A stretch of 64,000 nt of DNA. Origin: Takakia lepidozioides. Its lineage: Eukaryota; Streptophyta; Takakiopsida; Takakiales; Takakiaceae. Both the position numbers and the translations under genes were made by a program. The stretch is from assembly GCA_030704615.1 (NCBI GenBank), contig CM060733.1, positions 74,190,907 to 74,254,906 on the forward strand. The letters are read 5' to 3'. Positions 45,996 through 56,187 of the stretch are shown in pieces; the stretch's first letter is position 1; the number at the start of each line of letters is the position of its first letter. The notes beneath the pieces are model-generated. The model made no database searches. It was not told where the DNA came from and saw only the letters and a list, made by a program, of their open reading frames with translations.

Positions 45996-48900
45996 ATGTT
46001 GCATGATTACCATGACAATGATGGAAAGGAGAAAGTACAGTGTGCAAAGATAGACAGTATGGACATAGAAGAGGAGTCGCCCCACATTGTCCAGTGTGCT
46101 TCACCCCAGTCCATGCACGCAATGTCTCCCACCTCAGACGTGGTAATACTGTACTCCCCTCTGCAAGCCGAGTACCTGAGCGTCGTGGCCGACGACAATG
46201 GACTAGCCGTTGTTGAGGAGGATTTGATTTGCATAACATTCCGCTTGGAGCCAGGGACCGTCCATGTGGTTAGAGAGGTGTACGATAGTAGTGGGAAGGT
46301 TGAGGGAACACAGGTTCAAAAGCCGCAAAAACGGGATGGTCGAAGAGAGTGGAGAGTTCCACCCGCCAAGTACCGCGTTCATGGAGATCAGAGACGCCTT
46401 TCATCAGACACTATACTCACGCCTGGAACAGCAGCTTTGGTGGCGCAGGCGCCAAAATCAGTCCCCATCAAGACAGAAGAAACTACCTCCACGACATTTG
46501 TCGACCTCTCGGACAGTTCAGAAAACGAAGTCACAGAGGTCCCTGTTCCTACGAACCCTCCTATACTGGTAGATCCCGATGTCCAGGAGATCATTAGTGT
46601 CATTCCAAAGTTGCAGTCGTTGAGAGGGTTGCCAGGATGCAAGAGCGATGTGAGAGGCATTGTTTGGGAAACACAGCGGATCCAAAGAGTGAAATTTCTA
46701 CCCGCTGATTTTGATGGAGACATTGTTTTTGAACTGCCACCTCCGACGTCATGTGGAGGTTTGGCTGGACTCATGGCGGGCATGGACAAGAAACACGATG
46801 GACACCCATGGTGTCAGACTAAAACTTCAAATATCTGTAATCCGCATAGCCTGAAGTTTCAGAGATCCATTTGCCCTGGGCACTTGCGTTGTGCAAATTC
46901 GGATTGCCAGCATTTCCAAATGGCCGGTGTGGAAAACGAGACGGAGTGGGAGGGAGTCTGCGAAAACCCATTTCAAGTAGGGTGTGCTCCTCCAAAAAGC
47001 AGTTCCATTGTTTGTAAGTTTTGTAAAGTCATGCCACAGTGCATGGCGGAATGCAATGCACGGATGTACTACGTGTTGCACCGTATCAACCACCTCACAC
47101 GGGCTTGTATTCATTTGAGCACCCATGCACATCCAGTGTCGCAAGGAGATTGCAGGGAGAGTGTTGACACAGTGCGTTCGCTGCTTCAGCAAGAATTTCA
47201 AAATGCTCCCACTGCAACACCATCAGCCATTGTTATGACAGCAAGCAAAGGGTTCCTGCAGCTGGGGGAGTCGGATGAGACAACGACTAAGTTTGATAGT
47301 GAATCGCTTGACTTTGTGATGGACCATTTCTCAACATTGGCTTCTCCAAATGCTCGTTATCAAATCAACGTCCTTAGGACTGGGGCAGGCAACAAAGGAT
47401 ACGTAGATAGCATCCTAGAATTGAAGCGCAGAAGTCGATACGACTTCATCCAGGACAGTGTTTTCCCAGGACAGGGGTCCCAAAAAGTATACTTGTTCAA
47501 GATGTCCACAGTTGCGGAGGGTTCTGGAGTTGGCCTGGTGCGTAGAATGCAGGCTGGGGGTGATTTTCATAAGTCTTGGGTAATGTTTGATCATGTGAAG
47601 CGAGTGAAGGATTGGACGACCATGGCCTGTCATGTGTATGATCCTACATACCAGCGAGTTATGACTATTGCTATTTGTGACATGCAGTCGGAGGACACAT
47701 AGTCCCAAATTCTTATGTGGAGGGCTCTAGCTAACGTCATGAGAGTTCATGGTTTGCCAAATGCAAATTTCACAGGGTTCATGGCAGACAACGCACAAGC
47801 TAATTGGAATGTTGTGGAGACTGTGTTTGGTTCTGGTGACCCGAAAATACCAATGCAAGGTCGGGAACGCACTTGCCTCTTTCATTGGACCCAGTCCCTT
47901 CGACGCCACACAAAAAATTCCATAAAATTGGAGTTGCAAGAGGAGCACCTGCGACTATGTTGTCTATACAAAGATGCCACCACAGAAAGGGAAGCAAATG
48001 CCATGTTTCAGACTATCAGAGCATGGTGGTACTCCTCTGAGGCAGCGAGTCTGGAGGGGATCAAAGAGCTAGAAGACTGGTTGGGTTTTTGGCACTTCAA
48101 ATACAGACAGTGGGGGTGCCTTCATGACCACTGTAAGTTAGACTCATAGTACCATGATTTTCAAAACTTCTTGTATATATGGGGGTGTGCACCAGCGGCC
48201 TTGTTGTCCAATCCAGTCCAGTCCAATGTTCCTCCCCATAACAGTGACATGTGTGTGGCATTTACCTGCAGAATATGTCATTGGAAGACATTGCGGATAT
48301 GCCATCTTGCAATCTCACGGAGACTGTTCATAGTATGTGGATGGCGCAATCTAGTAAGAACGGCCGGAACCTTTACGTTGCAACTGCAGATGACCTTATC
48401 CGCGCTCTTTCGCAACAAACAAAGTACCGAGACTTCCTCAGGGGACAGGGTGCTGGTAAGGGGCCGGACAGGGCAGAGTTGTTGCTCAGGGCTGCTAACA
48501 GATGCAAGCATCCTGCAAAAATGGCGCGGGCTGTTAACGAGTACACGATTGGAACACCTTTGCAGTCCAGGCTCCCACATCTGGAAGGTGAGGAGAGATT
48601 CGGATCATGCAAGCGCAAACTGGACACCCCTCCAGGATCGGCGGGTGACTCCCATCGGCATGATAGAGATAATTTCTCCATACCTCGTGTGCCTGTGCCA
48701 CCCAATTTCGGATGTACTACTCCATCTGTGGATGCAGGTTGTTCTGCAGATTTCGATGCAACATATGCCACAGCTCCGGCACGGGGAGAAGGACGGACGC
48801 TGCTGCCGGTTGAGGAGACCGATTGTGGTGATGCAATGTGGCACATAGAACGGACTCCGAAAGGATCGAAAGTTGGTTGTTCTGCTATCAGGGCACTGTC

Positions 48901-49667
48901 TTTTTATGAAGTGCACAAGTAAAATTTGCAGAGGCGCTGGCGAGACTCCAGCACCGACATTCACAGGTTTGTTCAAATATTACTCAGCGCGAGAGTCTAG
49001 ACCTCACAAGTTCTGGTTATGTCCCGATGACATTCAACGTTGTGTGATGGGGACTTGTCGGGATTCAGTCATCAGCAAGCCTACCATCCCTGTCGTCTGG
49101 CCAGTCAAGGTCGGAACATCTCTCTCCAAACAAGAGATTGACATGCTGGAGGATGCAGGGTTTCGACTTCGAAGAGGCCCAACAGTCCTAACACCAACAT
49201 CATCTCGTGGTACGCCATCCGCATTCCCTGCACGTCCACCACATGGGAACGACTGGCCAACAAAAAAGAATGGGAAACCGGTTCGTCGTGTTGAGGCAGG
49301 TGCAGATAACCAGTGCAAATTTGAGTCTGCGAGAACCCTGCAGTGTCGGGTTACCCAAATTGTGAATGTCCCCCCTCCAGGCTATGGGCGGGTGTACACT
49401 ATGGTGACTTCGGGATCGGTTCTTCATGATAGGACTTATGAGATTACTATTGGGAATTTTCCTAATCGCACATGCCCGGACTTCGACAACACGATAAACA
49501 GCTCCATTGGAAAGAGAGGTAAATTTGTTCCATGCAAACATCTTTACTACATCTACATTCACAGGATGTTTTGTGATCCTCAACGAGACACGTGCATTCA
49601 CCAATGCACAATGGGTCCCAGTGACGTTCAAACACTTCTGCAGAGAGATAGGATAGTTGACATCTGA
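45996..49667 (+). pseudogene. MULE-type transposase with SWIM zinc finger (element A)
   Basis: Plus strand, ATG at 45996. Order: acidic Ser-rich N-terminus; a cysteine/histidine zinc-binding region from about 46795 (HDGHPWCQTKT, CPGHLRCANSDCQHF, C-x2-C, HAHPV); ELKRRSRYDFIQDSVF (47415); the catalytic domain with VMFDHVKRVKDWTTMACHVYD and, after it, GFMADNAQANW and CLFHW (47780-47890); a probable intron at 48133-48271 (GTAAGT...CTGCAG); then a conserved block (NLYVATADDL, LPHLEGEERFGSCKR, KFWLCPDDIQRC, VWPVKVGTSLSKQEIDML). The SWIM finger near 49480-49550 (TCPDF...PCKHLYY) ends it. Broken by one TAG (47700, glutamine expected), a phase misfit at the intron and a one-base shift near 48902. The first SWIM cysteine is arginine here. 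Such proteins cut and paste MULE ends. Confidence 0.85.
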
Positions 49668-49919
49668 TGTGTTTTCTCGGAGTTCTGTATGTGTCAATGA
49701 CTCAACTTTCCCGAATTACTTTGATATGCTCCACTATCGCGAGTTCAGCAATGTTTCTTAGTTTGTCGACTATTGGAAATGAGACCAGTCACTCTCCATG
49801 GATCCACTTTGCTCAAATAAACCCAAACCTTTCCCCATTTTTGGGCTTTTATTTATTTTCTTTTATTTTTGTCTTTTATTGTATTTGGTGAAATTCCCAT
49901 GTCCAAACAGGGCATGGGA

Positions 49920-50677
49920 TTAAGATGTCGTTGACATTAATTAGTGCTTCCCGGAGCAGGATTACAGTTCCCCCCTATGGGTCTCTCCAGGCAATCTTTT
50001 TTTATGTGCTCCACTATCGCAAGTTCACCAATGTTTTTTAATAGATCCACTAATGCAGTCACTCTTCATGGATCCACTTTGTTCAAGTAAACCCAGGCCT
50101 TTCTCCATTTTGGGGCTTACATATATATATATAATATATTGTGATTGATCCTGTTTGGTGAAATTCCCATCGGTAAAGAGGGCAGGGGATTAAGATGTCG
50201 TTGACAACATCTTAATTGATCATTCCCTGAGCAGGGGTTACAACTCCCCCCTATGATTTTTTCCAGGCCACATTTTTTTTCTTGCAACGATTATCATGGG
50301 TTCATTTCTCATGTAGAGCATTCGATTTAAGATGTCGTTGACGACACCTTAATGCCTGGTGCATGCGCTTGTTGATCCCTTAAGAGACTTTCATGGATCC
50401 ACTTTGTTCAAGTAAACCCAAGCCTTTCTCCATTTTTGGGCTTACATATACATATATATATATATTGTGTTTTATCCTGTTTGGTGAGATTCCCATGTTC
50501 AAAGAGGGCAGGGGATTAAGATGTCGTTGAAGACATCTTAATTTGTCATTCCCTGAGCAGGGTTACAACTCCCCCCTATGATTTTTTCCAGGCCACATTT
50601 TTTTTCTTGCGCCGATTTTCATGGGTTCATTTCTCATGCTGAGCATGCGATTTAAGATGTCGTTGACGACACCTTAA
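49920..50677 (-). repeat. Family-1 palindromes downstream of the transposase
   Basis: Copies at 49920 (damaged), 50190-50215, 50327-50352, 50516-50541 and 50652-50677. Pairs are 137 and 136 bases apart, the same spacing as the left array, inside a duplicated block of about 326 bp. All have TTGA in the centre on the plus strand, that is, the opposite orientation to the left array. Arms often read TTAAGATGTCG. Confidence 0.9.
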
Positions 50678-50756
50678 TGCCTGGTGCATGCGCTTGCTAA
50701 TCCCTCAGGAGACATACTCATACAGTCCTCCATAGACCCCTCATCTGGACAACTTC

Positions 50757-50840
50757 TCATCCGTGCTTCATCCAACGTTCATCCATAACACTTTTACATT
50801 CATCCCAAATCCATTCATCCGTGAATTTTTCATCGTCCAT
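50757..50840 (-). repeat. Subterminal GGATGAATG repeats, right end of element A
   Basis: CATTCATCC-type copies on the plus strand, the mirror image of 33620-33720, confirming that the inverted terminal structure extends beyond the TIR proper. Confidence 0.75.
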
Positions 50841-50967
50841 TCGTGCCACTTTCTCGTCATGGAGCCTGTCTGTCTTCGGTCTGATGGAGCGGAGACTGCG
50901 TCTTTGCAGTGAAGTTGGCGTCCACGGAAATAGGCCCACTTGTTCCCACGGTTTTGGGGTCCAGCGC

Positions 50968-51025
50968 GAAATCTGCTCACGCTTTGACTCTGCTCACAGG
51001 TTCTGCTCACGGCTTTGCTGCCCTC
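50968..51025 (-). repeat. Element A right terminal inverted repeat
   Basis: Read on the minus strand: GAGGGCAGCAAAGCC, then three GTGAGCAGA motifs within about 50 bases. It lines up with the left terminus apart from small gaps. Confidence 0.8.
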
Positions 51026-53790
51026 ATCAGCCACGAGGGGAAAGATCTGAGGTACATCCCTGGATTAAAGATTTGACAGAAATCTTTTATCAGAGTTGGC
51101 ATAGAACACCAAAAGCAGGAACTCCAGTTTCTGAATTACAAGACAAAGAAGGAGAGGAAGATATGGCAGAGCCAACGGAAAGTTCAGACTCTCCAACACC
51201 ACTGCAGTTGAGTTATATGAGTGAGGAAGACAAGAGAAGAACTTGGAAGATGAAAACAGAGAGAATAATTTGGAAGATGAAGAGTATGAAGAAGTAGACC
51301 CAATAGTTGAGGTTGATACTACAACCAGGACGTCCCAACCTGTTGGACCTGGATCAAGTGGAGCACTTGGATCACAGGCCAACAAAGGTGTCGGCTCAGG
51401 GGGATCAGGCGGGCAGCTTGGATCTGGCTCTAGGGGGACAGGGAGTGTGGGAAGTAGTGCAACTAGAGCTGGGGATACTGTAAGTACAGAGGGGCCAGTA
51501 GCAAGGAGTGCTCAGGGGCCAACACCTGGTGGGAGTTCCACCACTACAACAGCAGGTCCTCAAGGACCAGCACCAACAGGAGGACCAACACCTATTAGTG
51601 GGCAGGGTGTAGGGCCACAGATGGTGGTACCTCCAACACGAGCAAAACCACCTTTTCCAATATATGCAGGAAAAGGGGATCCCGATGTACACATTAGCCA
51701 ATTTGAGCACATGTGTATTGTGAACAATGAGAATAGCGATGATGCCAAGATGAGACTGTTTCCTTGTTCACTTATCAAGAAAGTAAGTGAATGGTATGCA
51801 AGGTTTCATAATAATCATTTCCTAACCTGGAATGGCCTTAGTACAGCATTCCAAAACAGGTTCAGGACAAGCAAAACTGAGGATGAAGTGTATGGGAGTT
51901 TACAACAGTTAAGGCAAAAGAAGCATGAAACTGTTGAAGAATATATGGAGAAGATGGAGTTGATGATGAAAAAGTTGGCTGCTGTACCGGCACCAGGATT
52001 ACAGAAGACTTGGTTTGTGAGTGGACTAAGACCTGAATTACAAAAGAAAGTGGATATGCTACCCCATAATACAGTGGAAAAGGCATTTGAAACAGCCAAC
52101 ATAATTAAGCAATTGGGAATGCTCAGGAGAGATAAAAGGGATGATGAGGACTCTGAAGATGAGTCAGATGAGGAAGAAGAGCAAGAGCTCAAGAGGAAGA
52201 GTAAGAAGAAGGAAAAGTTGAAGAGGGATAACTATGAGAAAAGACTGGAAGAAATCTTGAAAAAGTATGCCACAGAGGCTGTAACACATTGGAGGAAGGG
52301 TGTTTGGTGTGCAAAATACCAGAATGAAGGCCATACCACAGCTGAATGCCACATGAAGGAGAAACACTATACTATCTGTAAAATGGATAATCATTCTACT
52401 GAGAATTGTTATTACAACAGAAGGACAGCTGCAAGAGAACCTAAGCAAGTGAGGGTGCATTAAGTACAGCCCCAGCCAAGAAGAAACAATGATCCGGACC
52501 ACTATGGTAGGCCTGGTGGATATAACAATGGTATGGCGGGGAGAGGTAATCCAAGAGGGAATTACCAAGGCAATCCCAGAGGCAACTATCAGGGTAATCC
52601 AAGGGGGAATTACCAGCTAGGGAATCAGGATTATAGAAATAATCTCAGAATAGACCAAGGGAGAGGACCCAATGGTGAAGAATTGTGTTACTATTGTAAC
52701 CAGGCAGGACATCGCAAAGCAGCCTGTACATTCTGGATCAGGCACCAGAATGAGATGAGAGCTCCTGTGAATGAAGGCCCAGTAGTGGCAGCTCACATGG
52801 TTAGGCCATGTTTCGTACCAGAAGTAAGTACAATGATAGTTACCAGAAGCAAAGCTAAACTAATACCTCCAGTGGATGAGGAGGAAGATGTTAATGAAGA
52901 TGGCAGTGATGTGCCTGAAGATGATGAGGCTTGGAGAGATGAGAAGGAACTGCGCAAGGAAGTGGCTGATACCATAAGGGAAATACAGAAGGATACTGAT
53001 ATCCCTATGGCAGATTCTTCTGACTCTGAAAGAGAAGATGAAGAAGGTGAAGAGAAAGTGAAGCAGGAGGCTTCACAAGTGCAGGATAATGAAGGGACTT
53101 TGGCTGAAGTAATATGCCAGTCCAAAACTGAGATTACCATTGGACAGCTATTGGCTGTGGGACCTCACTGTAGGCACAGGTTGTATCAAGCAATCAATCA
53201 GATTGCTTATGTGACAGAGAACACAGACCTGAACAGCAAGGTGACAAGTTATAATGTGAAGCCTGAAGGGTGGAAAATAGTCATGGACTTTGATGATTCT
53301 ATGCCAGTAATCCAATTGAGAATTGGACGCACAAACTTGACTGATGTACTGATAGATGGAGGCTCAGGAGGGAAAATTATGACAGACCAATTAAGGCAGA
53401 AGCTTGGTCTAAATAACATGAAACCAGCCCTATTCACAGTAACAATGACAGATCAAAGGAGTGTACAACCATTAGGCTTGATAAGAGGAGTAAAGATACA
53501 GATCCAGAAGATGATCTTTAAGATCACAGTGACTGTGTTGAAAATGGATGATGTCATGGAAGCTTACTAGGCCAGGGTATTCCACGACTGGAATTCTCAG
53601 TTACTGACTGTGCATGATGGGAAGCACAAGATACAGGTTACCACTAAGAAATCTAGTAGGCTACCTGCTACCAGAAGACCTCGTGGAGTCAGAGAGTATG
53701 ACTCGAGGGGAGGACTTGATGGGGAGCAGGAAACTACCCTGTTTTTTCTACGTCTTTAATCGTAATTGCCTTCCAAGTCTTTGTTTATTA
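51026..53790 (+). mobile_element. Gypsy-like element, 3' part: gag and protease without reverse transcriptase
   Basis: Continuation of the element at about 32.0-33.5 kb, split by element A. It has gag and a protease, then the coding sequence ends near 53760. No reverse transcriptase or integrase follows. It is therefore a gag-protease-only derivative, dependent on a relative such as the one at 4742-6965 for pol functions. Confidence 0.7.
51243..53569 (+). pseudogene. gag-protease polyprotein with one in-frame stop
   Basis: One frame with a single TAA at 52461-52463. A Gly/Ser/Pro-rich N-terminus precedes the gag core (PFPIYAGKGDPDVHISQFE, RFRTSKTEDEVY, KTWFVSGLRPELQKKV), a Lys/Glu-rich linker and knuckle-like CAKYQNEGHTTAEC. 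After the stop there are four tandem NPRGNYQG repeats (52551-52615) and a true zinc knuckle CYYCNQAGHRKAAC (52685-52725). An acidic stretch follows, then the protease at about 53300-53400 with VLIDGGSGG, a variant of the usual D-T/S-G. An upstream overlapping frame (to 51296) carries the start of gag; about one base is lost near 51240. Confidence 0.85.
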
Positions 53791-54114
53791 CTATTTTCTA
53801 CATGCCTGGACTCCTAACACGCTTATAGCCGGGACAAACCTTCAAATCCCTTTACCAAACGAATCCCGAGCCCAGGGAAACGGGGGATCATCTATATCCC
53901 GTCCAATGCCCCCCCCCCCCCCCCGAAATCCCGAGGTGGATTAGTGTCCTACCTCCTAGGAAGGGACCGGATCCGCTTTCCCAAGTCAGTCTCTCCTGCT
54001 TAGAGCGATCCAAAATTCAACCTCAATGGTCAGTCCATCGGGTGAATGATAACAATTCAAACCTCTAGGTGATTCCCGAGATCTAATAAAACAATGGCCG
54101 TTCTTTGGCCCAAG

Positions 54115-54149
<35 letters not shown>

Positions 54150-55493
54150 TCCGCGGTCGGGTACTTGACTACAAATATCCTCGGCGGAAGGGGGCGATAC
54201 CTCCCTTAAAACTTCCGTTTTTAAGTTAAGGGGGCCCAGATAAAATCCCTTAATAAAGGCGAATTACCCTGCTGAATAATAATGAACAAATCATTAAAAC
54301 CTTCCTACAAATGCATGAAATTCGTAGAAATAGAGAATCATCGTGGGATGATGGAGCTAACTAAATTCCCCTCAAGGTACCAGGGGAACATCCCGGGAAC
54401 GCCATTTATGTCGGGAGCATTGGGGAACCGCTCTCCACTTGGGAGCGCCCCTAATTCCTATACCAAACCAATCAATAACGCATTAGCAACTTAAACCATC
54501 ACTGGGCCAAGATGAATGAAATCTGCCGCCCCTCAGTTTCTCATCTGATCGCCACCCTGGTGTGTAAACAATGATTAAACATTCAGTGGGTCCGAGGGTC
54601 CATTCCCTGCGCCTCTTCCACCTACTTCCAATATAATCTGATTAATTTATGCAAGCAACCAGCCTAGAACGAAGTTGGAACATGTCATCTTCTACCTTGT
54701 GAAACCCCTACCAAGGATTCTCGCTCTTTTTGCCTGTGGCATCCACCCGTGAGCCGTGCTTTCACAAGCCCCGGAATACATATCAAACTGATGGCCTCAC
54801 TGGGGCCTATCCAATGGTTTCAACCATTCATTATCCTTTGCTAAAACACGCCCTCACTCACATGCAAGAAGAACACCATGAATAGTGCACAAGAAATCAA
54901 AGGCATAGGGAGAAAACCCCCCTTAAAATACCCGTCCCAAGGACCAACAGTCCCTGGCAGGGTCCGTCGTAATATCCAGCGGTTAAAACCGATACCCAGC
55001 AATCAGCTTGGACAAAGACAGATTGTTGGCAGCGTAACATATACCTTTCCAGGATTGGGGAGGGAGTGGGTGAATTTTGTGTAGAGACATTATATTGTAA
55101 TATGATGGAGTAGTGACTGCCTGTACCTCAGTAAGTGTGGGGTTCGCTCGTGGGTGGAGCCTTCATGCTGGGCAGAGACACGGGAGGGTTAGAGTAATGA
55201 AACGATATTGATGAGTTGGTATGTGACACTTTGTTATGAGACAGGGGTAAGCTGAGTAACATAGGGGATGTATCCCTAGCTACCAAGCAGTGGCAGGTAG
55301 TGAAAGAAGGGTAAGTAAGAATGTACGAGTGAAGAGTAGTGATGTGGGGTATTCTATTTCTGTATATAACAGACATGCATGTTCTGGCACTTCCAGTAAG
55401 CCAAGGGAATAGAGGGGAGGGGAGAGCAGCAGGCTTGTTCATTAAAGCCATGATGGGAGCAGAAATCCATAATAATTGGGGGGGTAGAAGCCA
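53791..55493. other. Non-coding 3' part of the gypsy-like element
   Basis: About 1.7 kb with no gene. Long C runs at 53911-53924 and 54115-54148. Many short irregular open frames without motifs. It may be the internal spacer and 3' LTR of the gag-protease element, but I found no matching repeat near 32 kb. Confidence 0.4.
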
Positions 55494-55689
55494 GGGATGC
55501 CTTGGCGTGAGCCTGGTCACGTGAGCGCGTGAGCGCAACTGCGCTCACGCCACATCACCTTGCGCAAATGCCACGTCACGGGGCTCAGTCCACGTCATCA
55601 CACGTGAAGGCCGAGTCACCACGCGCCCAGAAAGAAGTGGAGTGTATTCCCGCGGATTGGCACCCTTTACCGCGGAAACAAGCTGGACG

Positions 55690-56060
55690 ACATAATAAAG
55701 GCATTGAATAAAGGATGGATGAATGTACAGTTGGATGATAAACAGATGGATGAATGTGAAAAATGTATGTAGATGGATGAATGACCGATGGATAAGAGTA
55801 AAATGGATGAATGTATAATGGATGTTGAGCAATGACAAAAATTCATGACAGGAAGATGCATGACCAAATCTTTTGACGAATGCACAAAGTATATGAAATG
55901 AGTGTGGAAGGTTTGTGGGGTGGATTAAAGAGTACAGAGGATGAATGTACAATGGATGTTGTACAAAGGAAGCTTTCATGAATGGAGCACGCATGAATAC
56001 AGTGTAGATGAATGCACAATGGATATGAGAAGAGTCAGGAAGGTTTGTGAGATGGATTCA
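55690..56060 (+). repeat. Subterminal GGATGAATG repeats, left end of element B
   Basis: Irregular copies of ATGGATGAATG over about 370 bp, including two longer near-repeats that each contain GGTTTGTG-G-TGGATT (about 55905 and 56040). Same motif as at both ends of element A. Confidence 0.75.
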
Positions 56061-56187
56061 TACATATAGCAATTTAAACGAAAGTTGATTCTGTGATTAT
56101 TATTTGTTCTAAAGGAACAACTACGGTGGAGGAAGGGGATTCAACGTTTTCCAGATAATATGAAAATGAATATTAAAAGAATACAGT

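Larger units (their letters stand above)
33475..51025. mobile_element. Large MULE-type transposon carrying a ParB-like/methyltransferase gene and palindrome arrays (element A)
   Basis: 17,551 bp. The left end opens GGGATTGCTAAACCGTGAGCAG. The right end, on the complementary strand, opens GAGGGCAGCAAAGCC then GTGAGCAGA. Further GTGAGCAGA copies follow in each. The 10-bp direct repeat ATCAGCCACG flanks it exactly (33465-33474, 51026-51035); 9-11 bp duplications are the mark of Mutator-like elements. Cargo, left to right: methyltransferase exons (minus), a nested DUF7869 transposon, ParB-like exons (minus), a 137-bp-spaced palindrome array, further minus-strand exons, a SWIM transposase (plus) and a second palindrome array. 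Both subterminal regions have GGATGAATG-type repeats in inverted orientation. Confidence 0.85.
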
